Source: Pseudorhodoferax sp. Leaf274 (GTDB lineage Bacteria; Pseudomonadota; Gammaproteobacteria; Burkholderiales; Burkholderiaceae_C). From it: DNA of 64,000 bases. Shown in pieces: positions 47,080 to 56,327 of this stretch. The stretch is from assembly GCF_001422445.1 (NCBI RefSeq), contig NZ_LMNA01000006.1:9106-73105 (forward strand), read 5' to 3'. The position numbers were made by a program, and so were the translations under genes. Under the pieces are notes generated by a model, which was not told the DNA's origin, made no database searches, and was given only the letters and a program-made list of their open reading frames with translations. Every line of letters begins with the position of its first letter. Within the stretch, counting starts at the first letter, position 1.

Positions 47080-50000
47080 GTGACCACCCTGGCGGAACGG
47101 ATCCTCCCCTTCCTGCAGCAGGCGCTGCAGCAGATCCCGCAGGACAGCGCCGACGCCGAGCGGCTGGACCGCGCGCTCCAGCGACTGACCAGCCGGCCCC
47201 GCCAGGATTTCTTCCAGGCCCTCGGCCGGCCGCCGGCGCCGACCTGCGGCATCTGGGCCGCCTACCTGTTGTCGCTGCTCGCGCAATGGGACGACGCCCG
47301 CGCCGCGGACCACGCCGTCACGCTGGGCGCGCGGCGCGAGCTGCACCCCAGCACCGGTGACGACGCCTGCAACCGCCTGCTCGACGCCGCCTGCGGCGTC
47401 CTGTCGCTGCTGGGCTGGATGGCGTGGGACGGCACGACCGCGCACGCCGCGCACGCCGCGGATGCAGCGGATGCCGCCGACCTGCCCGTGCAGCTGGCCG
47501 CCGCGGCCGACGCGCTGGCGGAGATGGAGCAGCCCGACCAGGCCTACGACTTCCTGGCGCTTGCGCTGTACGCGGCCGGTCCGGCCCTGCCTGCGCTGCG
47601 CGAACGCGTGGCCGGCCAGGGCATGGCGCTGGCGCTGGCGGCGAAGCGCCCCCACCAGGTGGCGGTCTGCGCCATGGCGCTGGCCAAGGCCGTGCAGGAG
47701 ATCGCCGACGCCGACGCCGGCCAGCGCCTGCGGGCCTTCAAGCTGACCGAGATCGCCATCGAGCGGCTCCAGCAGTGCCCGCAGCCCTGGCGCTCGGAGG
47801 TGGCCCGGACCCTGGTGGACCACGTGCGCATGCGCGACTGGCTCCACGTGCTGGCGGTGCCACTGCTGCTCCTGGTCGACGCGGAACACCAGCCGCCTGG
47901 CCTGGCCCAGCACATCGGCCTGGCCGAATGGCAGCCGCGCGTGGCCACGGGGCGGCTGCAGGACCATGCGGCGCAGTTGGCGGAGCAGGTGGGCCTGCAG
48001 CGCTGGGAGCTCGAGATCGACCAGGCGCTGCACGCGCTGGAAAGCCCGCCCGTGCTGGCGGCGGCCAGCGTCGACCCCATCACCTGGACCCTGGAGCACC
48101 CCGCGCATCGGCGCGCCGTGCCGCATTCGCGTTCGTTCCTGCGCGAGCGCGACTTCGACCGGCACCTGGTCGAGCTGGCGCACGAGATCACGCACGTGCT
48201 GAGCTACCTGGGGCACCTGGGGGGCGCCCTCACCTGCCTGCGCCTGGCCAACCACGACAACGAGGGCACGCTGTGGTCGCTCGCCGTGCAGCCCGGCACG
48301 CCGCGCGAGGAGTTGCTGCGCCGCGTGGGCCAGGGGCCGGCGCCGCTGCCGGCGGGCGACGCCGGCCAGCTGATGCGGGCGGAGATCGGCGTCGAGCTGG
48401 CCGCCAAGGCGCGCGCCCTGCAGGACGTCTGGACGCCCTGGCTCGAAGGCCTGGCCGTGTTCGGCGAGACGGCGGCCGACCCGGCCGCCGACCCGAGCCG
48501 CATCCACCGCGTGGCCGAGGCCCTGCGCGGCATGGTCGACTTCATGGCCCAGGGCGACGGCACGGCCGCGCAGGTGCGTGCCCAGGTCGACGCGCATGTC
48601 CGCGAGTTCGAGCAGCGCTGCGCCCAGGCCATCGGCCGGCGCAGCCCCATGCGGCTCGACCAGGTGCTGCGGCACGACGGCAGGCCGTACTTCGCCGGCT
48701 ACGTGGCCGTGCGCAGCGTGCTGGCCAGCTGGCGCCGCACGCTGGGCACGCCGCTGCATGGCGCCCAGGCATTCGACCTGCTGCTGCACGCCACGCGCTT
48801 TTCCACCTCGCCGGCCATTCCCGACCTTGCATTGCCCAGTGAAACATTCGAGCGCGCCGCACGCCACGCCATGGCCGACTGGGTGCGCGGCCTGGCCGAT
48901 GTGGGCGCAGACGTGCTGGCGCTGTTCCTCGCGCCATCCTCGCCCGACGAAGGCGGCAGCACGCTGGTATGGGAAGGTTTCGCGCTGAGGGCCCCGGCCC
49001 CTGGCGACGCGCCGGTCGGCGAGAAGCAGGCAGCCTGGATCAGGGACCGCATGACGCAGGCACTGGCCAGCTGGAACACCCCCGAGGACGCGCAGACGCG
49101 CGCGGCCTGGGGCGGCAGCTGCGCCGCCCTGGCCGACAGCTATGCCATGGCCATGGCCGCATACCGCCGCAGCGCCCCCGCCGTGGCCATGCAGCAGCGG
49201 CTGGAGACCCTGGTCGACGAGCGCATCACCATGGGCGGCCTGCTGCCGATCGGCCGCACCGACGCGTCGTTCCACTTGGTCGTCGATCCCGATGCGGCCG
49301 AGGCCGCGCTGACGCTGCAGCTGCGCACCACCGACGCCCATGTGGAGACGGGCAGGCCGTCGTCGAACCTGCTGTGGCAGCCGATCCCGGTGGACGACGC
49401 GCAGGCGGTGGCGCAGCGCCATGCCGACACCGCCGAGCCGCGCATGCAGGTCACCCGCGTCATCGACCTCATGGGACTGGTGGTGCCAGGCCAGCCCACG
49501 CACCTGCTCGCGATGCGCTACGGCGACTGGTTCGCCGTGCGCGGCACCACGCCGCAGGCCGATGCCGCGTTGCAGGCCGATGCCGGGCGGGCCGCCCACC
49601 TGCGCGCCATGCTGCGCATGCGGCTGCACCCGACGCCGGCCGAACGCATGGTCGGCGAGCAGTTCTTCGCGGAAGACGGCGCGCTGCAACGCACGTTGCA
49701 CTGGCTCGGCGAACCGGTGCCCTGGCACACCGAGGCCGATCCTGTCGACATGGCCCCTTGGGTTGCGCGGGTGGCCGACCGCACGCGCCGCACGCTGGAC
49801 ACCGGAATGCGGCGCGCCCGCGTTGCCGCGGCCTCGCACGCCATGCTGGCGGCGCTGCTGCCCGGCGCCGCGGCGCTCGCGCGGGGCCTGGTCGACGAGG
49901 GCTTCGCGCAGTTCACCGCCGGTGTGCCGCACCTGCGCAGCGACACCATCGACCTGCTGCTGGCAACCGCCCGCGCGCCGCTGGCTGGCACCGCCGCCGA

Positions 50001-50100
50001 TGCGCTGGCGGCCGCGCTGCAGGCCCACGGCGTGCACCTTTTCCAACCCACCCCGGCCGGCTGGGACGTCTGCCCGGCCACCCCTGGACATCCGACATGA
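47080..50100 (+). CDS. Large unrecognised protein with HEITH zinc-peptidase-like motif
   Basis: 1006 residues, no family recognised. The start is the GTG at 47080 with CTGGAG 6 bases upstream. H368-E-I-T-H372 in ELAHEITHVLSYLG is an HExxH zinc-binding motif; E456 in PWLEGLAVFGE, 84 residues later, could be the third ligand of a gluzincin-type peptidase. The N-terminal third is helical and alanine-rich (TPR-like spacing, no clear repeats). No signal peptide and no membrane segment are obvious, so it is probably cytoplasmic. It overlaps the next gene (ATGA) and interrupts the usual cheZ-flhB spacing. A motility role is only suggested by position. Confidence 0.75.
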   Translation: MTTLAERILPFLQQALQQIPQDSADAERLDRALQRLTSRPRQDFFQALGRPPAPTCGIWAAYLLSLLAQWDDARAADHAVTLGARRELHPSTGDDACNRLLDAACGVLSLLGWMAWDGTTAHAAHAADAADAADLPVQLAAAADALAEMEQPDQAYDFLALALYAAGPALPALRERVAGQGMALALAAKRPHQVAVCAMALAKAVQEIADADAGQRLRAFKLTEIAIERLQQCPQPWRSEVARTLVDHVRMRDWLHVLAVPLLLLVDAEHQPPGLAQHIGLAEWQPRVATGRLQDHAAQLAEQVGLQRWELEIDQALHALESPPVLAAASVDPITWTLEHPAHRRAVPHSRSFLRERDFDRHLVELAHEITHVLSYLGHLGGALTCLRLANHDNEGTLWSLAVQPGTPREELLRRVGQGPAPLPAGDAGQLMRAEIGVELAAKARALQDVWTPWLEGLAVFGETAADPAADPSRIHRVAEALRGMVDFMAQGDGTAAQVRAQVDAHVREFEQRCAQAIGRRSPMRLDQVLRHDGRPYFAGYVAVRSVLASWRRTLGTPLHGAQAFDLLLHATRFSTSPAIPDLALPSETFERAARHAMADWVRGLADVGADVLALFLAPSSPDEGGSTLVWEGFALRAPAPGDAPVGEKQAAWIRDRMTQALASWNTPEDAQTRAAWGGSCAALADSYAMAMAAYRRSAPAVAMQQRLETLVDERITMGGLLPIGRTDASFHLVVDPDAAEAALTLQLRTTDAHVETGRPSSNLLWQPIPVDDAQAVAQRHADTAEPRMQVTRVIDLMGLVVPGQPTHLLAMRYGDWFAVRGTTPQADAALQADAGRAAHLRAMLRMRLHPTPAERMVGEQFFAEDGALQRTLHWLGEPVPWHTEADPVDMAPWVARVADRTRRTLDTGMRRARVAAASHAMLAALLPGAAALARGLVDEGFAQFTAGVPHLRSDTIDLLLATARAPLAGTAADALAAALQAHGVHLFQPTPAGWDVCPATPGHPT

Positions 50101-50618
50101 CAAACCTGCTGGTCCTCGACGACACCATCTTCCAGAACGCGCTGCGCGCCGCGCGCGCCATGGGCAACGACACCCCGTTGCCGGTCGGCGTCCTGAACTC
50201 CCCGCTGGGCGACGACGCCAGCTACTGGGTGAACCGGCTCTGGGACGCGGCCGAGACCGCGCTGACGCGTGCCTACCGCGACGGGCGCGCCGCGGCACAG
50301 CCCCTGATCGACAAGCTGGCCGTCCAGCTGCAGGAGGCCGGCACCGCCGTCGCCGGCCGGTTCGCCGACATCAGCGCATCGCTCACCGAGAAGCTCAACG
50401 CCTACCTGCAGGCCGCCATCGACGGCGCGCTGGCCCGGGTGCGGCCCTTCATCACCATTGGCGGCGAGCGGCTGGCATTGCAGAAGGTCGGCGTGGAGCA
50501 GAAGATCAGCCTGTCTGGCTCGCTCAAGGCCTCGCTGGAAAGCCTGTGCGAGTTCGTGGCCGACGGCGAGTTCGCCATCTCGACGGAATACGCCTCGCAC
50601 GCCGCGGGACCGCGCTGA
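50097..50618 (+). CDS. Unrecognised small protein coupled to the HEITH protein
   Basis: 173 residues. The ATG lies within the stop of the upstream gene, so the two are translationally coupled and probably act together. The first 130 residues are predicted helical, with an amphipathic Ala/Leu-rich stretch, and the last 45 look like beta strands (RPFITIGGERLALQKVGVEQ). No catalytic motif is apparent and there is no signal peptide. It could be a regulator, substrate or inhibitor of the HEITH protein. Confidence 0.7.
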   Translation: MTNLLVLDDTIFQNALRAARAMGNDTPLPVGVLNSPLGDDASYWVNRLWDAAETALTRAYRDGRAAAQPLIDKLAVQLQEAGTAVAGRFADISASLTEKLNAYLQAAIDGALARVRPFITIGGERLALQKVGVEQKISLSGSLKASLESLCEFVADGEFAISTEYASHAAGPR

Positions 50619-50682
50619 CGCGGCCGGGGATCAGGCCCGCCAATCCCCTTCTTATCGCGCCTTCGCGGCGGCCCCGGTTTTC

Positions 50683-50688
50683 CACAAT
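50683..50688 (+). promoter_or_regulatory. Candidate sigma-70-like -10 element for flhB
   Basis: CACAAT in TTTTCCACAATGCGG lies 23 bp before the flhB ATG. The same TTCCACAAT string recurs upstream of flgB (59696-59704). No clear -35 was seen. The two similar sites suggest a common housekeeping-type or activator-dependent promoter form. Confidence 0.3.
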
Positions 50689-50711
50689 GCGGCCCATCCC
50701 GAGCCACATCC

Positions 50712-51923
50712 ATGGAATCCAGCAGCCAAGACCGCAACCTGCCCGCGTCCGAGCGCAAGCTCGAACAGGCGCGCAAGGATGGCCAGATCGCCCGTTCGCG
50801 CGACCTGGGCAACCTCGCGGTGCTGGGCGTGGGCGCCTTCGCGCTGCTGGCGCTGGCCCCCTGGATGTTCGGCCGCCTGCAGCTGGCGCTGCACCACCAG
50901 CTGCGCTTCGGCGCCGACACGCTGCTGCACCCGCTGCAGATGCTGGACCGCCTGCAGAGCATGACGCTGGCCGGCCTCGTGGTGGCGCTGGCGCTGGCCG
51001 CCATCGTGCTGGTGGCCGCCGTGGGCAGCACCATCGCGGCCGGCGGCTGGGTCATCACCACCAAGCCGATCACGCCCGACCTGAGCCGCCTGAACCCGCT
51101 CAGCGGCTTCGGCAAGATGTTCACCAAGGACAAGGTGGTGGAGACCGGCAAGCTGCTGGCCATCACCGTCGTGCTGGGCATCGTGTCCTGGCTGTACCTC
51201 AAGGGCAGCATCGAGACCGTGGCGATGATGGTGCTGCAGCCCTCGCCGCGCTCCATCGTGCTGCTGGGCGACTGGCTGACCAAGGGCGTGTCGCTGCTGC
51301 TGCTGGTGATCTTCGCCGTCGCCATGTTCGACGTGCCGATGCAGCTGTTCCTGCACAAGTCGCGGCTCAAGATGTCGCACCAGGAGGTCAAGCAGGAGCA
51401 CAAGGAATCCGAGGGCAACCCGCAGCTCAAGGGCAAGCTGCGCCAGCGCGCGCGCGAGATCGCCAACCGCCGCAGCATCCAGGCCGTGCCCAAGGCCGAT
51501 TTCGTGCTCATGAACCCGACCCACTTCGCCGTGGCGCTGCGCTACGACGAGAAGACCATGGCCGCGCCGCAGGTGATCGCCAAGGGCGCCGACCTGCTGG
51601 CCTTCCGCATCCGCGAGGTGGCGCAGCTGCACGCGGTGCCGGTGCTGCAGTCGCCCATGCTGGCGCGCGCGCTGTACGCGCATGCGGAGCTGGAGGGCGA
51701 GATCCCCTCGGCGCTGTACACGGCCGTGGCCCAGATCCTGGCCTACGTCTACCGCCTGAAGGCGGCGATGCGCGGCGAGGGCCCCATGCCCGAGGAACAG
51801 CCCGAACCCTTCGTGCCGCCCGAGCTGGACCCGCTGGGCAAGACGGTGGTGGCCGAGACCAGCGCCGGCGCCGCCGACCCGGACGCGCCGCTGGATGAAC
51901 TGCGCCCCGTGGAGCCACGCTGA
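50712..51923 (+). CDS. flhB: FlhB, export substrate-specificity switch protein
   Basis: 403 residues with four membrane segments and a cytoplasmic domain. The autocleavage site N268-P-T-H271 is intact in FVLMNPTHFAVALRYDEKT. FlhB switches export from rod and hook to filament proteins on a signal from FliK. The C terminus is extended by an acidic, proline-rich tail of about 50 residues. flhA begins at the last base of its stop codon (TGATG). Confidence 0.97.
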   Translation: MESSSQDRNLPASERKLEQARKDGQIARSRDLGNLAVLGVGAFALLALAPWMFGRLQLALHHQLRFGADTLLHPLQMLDRLQSMTLAGLVVALALAAIVLVAAVGSTIAAGGWVITTKPITPDLSRLNPLSGFGKMFTKDKVVETGKLLAITVVLGIVSWLYLKGSIETVAMMVLQPSPRSIVLLGDWLTKGVSLLLLVIFAVAMFDVPMQLFLHKSRLKMSHQEVKQEHKESEGNPQLKGKLRQRAREIANRRSIQAVPKADFVLMNPTHFAVALRYDEKTMAAPQVIAKGADLLAFRIREVAQLHAVPVLQSPMLARALYAHAELEGEIPSALYTAVAQILAYVYRLKAAMRGEGPMPEEQPEPFVPPELDPLGKTVVAETSAGAADPDAPLDELRPVEPR

Positions 51924-54001
51924 TGCCAACCTCCCCGCAAGCCCTGCTCGCCACGCTGCAGCGCCACGGCAGCCATGTGCGCGGCATCGCCGCGCCGGTG
52001 CTGGTGGTGGCGATCCTCTCGCTCATGGTGCTGCCGATCCCGCCGTGGATGCTGGACACTTTCTTCACCATCAACATCGCGATGGCGCTGATGGTGATGA
52101 TGGTGGCGGCCTACATGGTGCGGCCGCTGGATTTCTCGGCCTTCCCGGCCGTGCTGCTGCTGACCACGCTGATGCGGCTGTCGCTGAACGTGGCCTCCAC
52201 GCGCGTGGTGCTCATGGAGGGCCACACCGGCGCGGGCGCGGCCGGCGCGGTGATCGAGGCTTTCGGCCACTTCCTGATCGGCGGCAACTTCGCGGTCGGC
52301 CTGATCGTGTTCCTGGTGCTGGTGGTGATCAACTTCATCGTGATCACCAAGGGCGCCGAGCGCATCGCCGAGGTCTCGGCCCGGTTCACGCTGGACGCCA
52401 TGCCCGGCAAGCAGATGGCGGTGGACGCCGACCTCAACGCCGGCCTCATCGACGACAAGGAAGCCAAGCGCCGCCGCGCCGAAGTGGCCGAGGAAGCCGA
52501 GTTCTTCGGCTCCATGGACGGCGCCAGCAAGTTCGTGCGCGGCGACGCCATCGCCGCCATCCTGATCCTGGTCATCAACATCGTCGGCGGCTTCGCCATC
52601 GGCATGCTGCAGCATGGCCTGTCGGCCGGCCAGGCGGCCGACAGCTACATCCTGCTGGCCGTCGGCGACGCGCTGGTGGCGCAGATCCCCGGCCTGTTGA
52701 TCTCGGTGGCGGCCGCGATGGTGGTCTCGCGCGTGGGCAAGGACAAGGACATCGGCAAGCAGATCGTGGCGCAGATGTTCGACTCGCCGCGCGCGCTGGG
52801 CATCACGGCCGGCATCCTGGCGCTGCTGGGCCTGGTGCCCAACATGCCGCACGTGGTGTTCCTGGGCGTGGCCTCGGTGCTGGGCTACCTGGCCTGGCGC
52901 ATGGCCAACAAGCCCAAGGAGGGCACCTTGGTGGCCGGCCCGCCGCCCGCGCCGCACGACAACGAGGCCAGCTGGGACGACCTGCAGCCCGTGGACCTGC
53001 TGGGCCTGGAGCTGGGCTACCGGCTCATCACGCTGGTGGACAAGACCCGCCAGGGCGACCTGCTCAACCGCATCAAGGGCGTGCGCCGCAAGTTCGCGCA
53101 GGAGGTGGGCTTCCTGCCGCCGGCCGTGCACGTGCGCGACAACCTGGAGCTCAAGCCCAGCGCCTACCGCATCACGCTGCGCGGCGTGGTCGTCGGCGAG
53201 GGCGAGGCCTACCCGGGCATGTACCTGGCCATCAACCCGGGCGGCATCAGCACGCCGCTGATCGGCACCGCGACCACCGACCCCGCCTTCGGCCTGCCGG
53301 CCCACTGGATCGACGAGCGCCAGAAGGAAGCCGCCCAATTGGCCGGCTTTACGGTCGTTGATTCGGAGACCGTGATGGCCACCCATTTGTCACACTTGAT
53401 GCAGGTGCAGGCGGCCCGTCTGCTCAGCCGCACCGAGACCCAGCAACTGGTGGAACACGTGACGCGCCTGGCTCCCAAACTCATCGAGGAAGTGGTACCG
53501 AAGATGGTGCCGCTCGCCACGTTCCAGAAGGTGCTGCAGCTGCTGCTGGAGGAATCGGTGCACATCCGCGACATCCGCAGCATCGTCGAATCGCTGGCCG
53601 AGCATGCCGGCAGCGTGAGCGATCCCCAGGAACTGGCGCGCCGCGTGCGCATCGCGCTGGCGCCGGCCATCGTGCAGCAGATCTACGGCCCGACCCGCGA
53701 GCTCAACGTGATCGCCATCGAACCCGCGCTGGAGCGCCTCCTGGTGCAGGCCCTGGGCAGCGCCGCCGGCCCCTCGCTGGACCCCAGCGTGGCCGAGCTG
53801 CTGACCAAGAACGCGGCCGACGTGGCCATGCGCCAGGAGGAACTCGGCGTGCCGGCCTGCCTCCTGGTGCCCGACCAGATCCGCAACGCCATCTCGCGCC
53901 TGGTGCGGCGCGTCGCCCCCCGGCTGCAGGTGCTGGGGCACAGCGAAATCCCTGAAACGCATTCCATCCGTATCGGCCCGATCCTCAGAGGTGCAAATTG
54001 A
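51923..54001 (+). CDS. flhA: FlhA, major export gate protein
   Basis: 692 residues. The first half has about eight membrane segments with the FHIPEP-family motifs RLSLNVASTRVVLMEGHTGAG and GNFAVGLIVFLVLVVINF. The second half is the cytoplasmic docking domain, including HWIDERQKEAAQLAGFTVVD. It forms the export ring through which proteins enter. flhF overlaps its stop. Confidence 0.97.
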   Translation: MPTSPQALLATLQRHGSHVRGIAAPVLVVAILSLMVLPIPPWMLDTFFTINIAMALMVMMVAAYMVRPLDFSAFPAVLLLTTLMRLSLNVASTRVVLMEGHTGAGAAGAVIEAFGHFLIGGNFAVGLIVFLVLVVINFIVITKGAERIAEVSARFTLDAMPGKQMAVDADLNAGLIDDKEAKRRRAEVAEEAEFFGSMDGASKFVRGDAIAAILILVINIVGGFAIGMLQHGLSAGQAADSYILLAVGDALVAQIPGLLISVAAAMVVSRVGKDKDIGKQIVAQMFDSPRALGITAGILALLGLVPNMPHVVFLGVASVLGYLAWRMANKPKEGTLVAGPPPAPHDNEASWDDLQPVDLLGLELGYRLITLVDKTRQGDLLNRIKGVRRKFAQEVGFLPPAVHVRDNLELKPSAYRITLRGVVVGEGEAYPGMYLAINPGGISTPLIGTATTDPAFGLPAHWIDERQKEAAQLAGFTVVDSETVMATHLSHLMQVQAARLLSRTETQQLVEHVTRLAPKLIEEVVPKMVPLATFQKVLQLLLEESVHIRDIRSIVESLAEHAGSVSDPQELARRVRIALAPAIVQQIYGPTRELNVIAIEPALERLLVQALGSAAGPSLDPSVAELLTKNAADVAMRQEELGVPACLLVPDQIRNAISRLVRRVAPRLQVLGHSEIPETHSIRIGPILRGAN

Positions 54002-55587
54002 ACATCCAACGCTTTACCGCCGCGACCTCGCGCGAAGCCCTGGCCAAGGCCCGGATGGCATTCGGTGAGGGCACGCTGATCCTGTCCAACCGCCAGACCG
54101 CCACCGGCGTGGAAGTCATGGCCACGGCCGAGGACACCGTCGGCACGCCGCCGGAGCAGGCCGCCGCCGCGCAGCCGCGCTCCACGCCGCGCCGCACGGC
54201 CATCGCCGCCGAGAAGACGCCCGTGGCCGAGGATGCCGAGCAGCTGGCCATGAGCACGCTGTCGTTCCAGGACTACGTGCGCGAACGCATGCTGCGCCGC
54301 CGCCACGAGGCCATGGAGGCGCCGGCTGCGCCCGCCGCCGCGCCCGCCAGGCCGGCGGCCACGCGCATGGCCGCCCCGTCCAGCGCGCCGATCGTGACCA
54401 GGGCCTCCTCGCTGGCCGAACGCGCCGAGCGCGAGGTGCAGACGCTGCGCAAGCCCGCCGCCTCGGCGCAGCTCGCCCAGCTGGCCCAGCGGCTGGAGGC
54501 CGCCAACGCGGCGCAGGCCGCCGCCGCTGCGGCCAAGCCGCCCGCCGCCAAGGCCACGCCGCACGCCCTGCCGTTCGTGAAGGAGGTGCTGCGCACGCGC
54601 CCGCAGGCCGTGCCCATCGCGCCCGTGGCGGCACCGGCCTCGCAGGGCATCGTCGACGAGCTGCACGCGATGAAGGAGATGATCGAGGAGCGCTTCAGCA
54701 CGCTGGCCTGGCTGGGACAGGCCAAGCAGGACCCGATCCAGTCCAACCTCATGCTCAAGCTGATCCGCTCGGGCTACTCGCCCAGCCTGGCGCGCGCCTT
54801 GCTCGAACGCATGCCGGCCGAGGCATCGGCCGCTGAGGCCGTGCACTGGATCATCGAGGTGCTGCAGCGCAACCTGCACACCGATGCGCAGGCCGCGCCG
54901 CTGTATGCCGAAGGCGGCGTGTTCGCGCTGGTGGGCGCCACCGGCGTGGGCAAGACCACCACGGCCGCCAAGCTCGCCGCGCACTGCGTGCAGGTGCACG
55001 GCGCGGCCAGCGTCGGCCTGATCACGCTGGACACCTACCGCGTCGGCGCGCACGAGCAGTTGCGCAGCTACGGCCGCATGCTGGGCGTGGTGGCCCACCT
55101 GGCGCACGACCGTGCCGCGCTGCAGGACCTGCTGGGCCTGCTGGCCAACAAGAAGATGGTGCTGGTGGACACCACCGGCGTGGCCCCGCGCGACCCGCGC
55201 AAGCAAGGCATGCTGGACATGCTGGACCTGCCCGGCGTGCAGCGCCTGCTGGTGGTCAACGCCGGCGGCCAGGGCGACCAGCTCGACGACGTGATGGGCG
55301 CCTTCAAGACCGGCGGCGTTCAGCAGACCATCCTGTCCAAGGTGGACGAGGCGGTGAAGCTGGGCCCGGTGCTGGACGCCACCATCCGCCACCAGCTGCT
55401 GGTGCGCGGCATCTGCAACGGCCAGCGCGTGCCCGAGGACTTCGAGCGCGCCGACGCGGCCAAGCTGGTCGCAGCTTCCATGCGCAGCAACGTGCGCTCG
55501 GCCTACGACCCCAAGGCGGCCGACCTGAGCTTCATCTTCTCCACGGCCGGTGCCGCCCCGCTGCGTGCCGAGCGCGCCCATGCTTGA
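53998..55587 (+). CDS. flhF: FlhF, SRP-type GTPase for flagellar placement
   Basis: 529 residues. The start is a TTG at 53998 that overlaps the flhA stop (TTGA). It is chosen because MNIQRFTAATSREALAKARM is the conserved FlhF N terminus and no ATG is near. A long Ala/Pro linker separates the B domain from the NG GTPase, whose P-loop is GATGVGK (313-319), with LDTYRVGAHEQL, VDTTGV and LSKVDE as later G motifs. FlhF helps set the site of flagella, and usually partners with FlhG. Confidence 0.95.
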   Translation: MNIQRFTAATSREALAKARMAFGEGTLILSNRQTATGVEVMATAEDTVGTPPEQAAAAQPRSTPRRTAIAAEKTPVAEDAEQLAMSTLSFQDYVRERMLRRRHEAMEAPAAPAAAPARPAATRMAAPSSAPIVTRASSLAERAEREVQTLRKPAASAQLAQLAQRLEAANAAQAAAAAAKPPAAKATPHALPFVKEVLRTRPQAVPIAPVAAPASQGIVDELHAMKEMIEERFSTLAWLGQAKQDPIQSNLMLKLIRSGYSPSLARALLERMPAEASAAEAVHWIIEVLQRNLHTDAQAAPLYAEGGVFALVGATGVGKTTTAAKLAAHCVQVHGAASVGLITLDTYRVGAHEQLRSYGRMLGVVAHLAHDRAALQDLLGLLANKKMVLVDTTGVAPRDPRKQGMLDMLDLPGVQRLLVVNAGGQGDQLDDVMGAFKTGGVQQTILSKVDEAVKLGPVLDATIRHQLLVRGICNGQRVPEDFERADAAKLVAASMRSNVRSAYDPKAADLSFIFSTAGAAPLRAERAHA

Positions 55588-56308
55588 CGCGTTCGCCGAC
55601 CAGGGCGCCAGCCTGCGCCAGGCCCGCCCGCCGGCTCCGGCGCGGCTCATCACGCTGGTCAGCCAGGGCGAAGAGCGGCACGAGCAGGCCCTGCTGTGGC
55701 AGCTGTGCCAGGCGCTGCAAAGCTACGGCTATCCGCCGGTGGTGCTGGACGGCACCAGCCTGGAATCCAACGAACACCCGGGCCTGGTGGACCTGATGCA
55801 GCACACGCCCTGGGGCGCGCTGGGCGCGACCGAGGATTCGGACTGGGCCGTGATGCCCGCCGCCGCCGGCCTGCGCGCCTTGGGCCGGGCGCAGCCACGC
55901 CCGCTGGACCTGCTGGGATCGCTGTTCCAGGGCTGCGGCGTGCTGGTGGTCTACGCCCGCGCCGAACTGCTGATCCCGGTGCTGGCCGACAGCGCGGCCC
56001 AGCCGGTGCTGGCGGTGGCGCCGGGCCGGCACGCGCTGCTGCGCGGCTACCGCACGATCAAGCAGTTCCAGCAACAGGGCCGGCTGGCGCCTACGCTGGT
56101 CTCGCTGATCACCTCGTCGCTCAGGAATGCAGACCAATTGGCGCGTACAACCGGCCGAAGTCTGCAAAAATGCGCCCTGACCTTCCTGGGTTGCGAGACC
56201 GACATGATCACCGTGCGCAGCGAACCGCAAGCCGATCACCGCAGCGACGACGTGCGCCGGCTGGCGCTGCGCCTGCTGGAGAACGGTGCCGTTCCCTTCA
56301 TGGCTTGA
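55580..56308 (+). CDS. FlhG (FleN)-like ParA/MinD homologue without a Walker A lysine
   Basis: 242 residues between flhF and fliA, the usual place of flhG. The first strand-and-loop reads ITLVSQGEERHEQALLWQL where FlhG has the deviant Walker A (GKGGVGKT-type), so no P-loop lysine is visible. Middle and C-terminal parts keep recognisable positions such as HALLRGYRTIKQF. It is somewhat shorter than typical FlhG and probably cannot hydrolyse ATP in the classical way. The ATG at 55580 overlaps flhF by 8 bp. It may act as a structural or regulatory remnant. Confidence 0.7.
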   Translation: MLDAFADQGASLRQARPPAPARLITLVSQGEERHEQALLWQLCQALQSYGYPPVVLDGTSLESNEHPGLVDLMQHTPWGALGATEDSDWAVMPAAAGLRALGRAQPRPLDLLGSLFQGCGVLVVYARAELLIPVLADSAAQPVLAVAPGRHALLRGYRTIKQFQQQGRLAPTLVSLITSSLRNADQLARTTGRSLQKCALTFLGCETDMITVRSEPQADHRSDDVRRLALRLLENGAVPFMA

Positions 56309-56327
56309 CGCACGAGCCGTCACCGAG

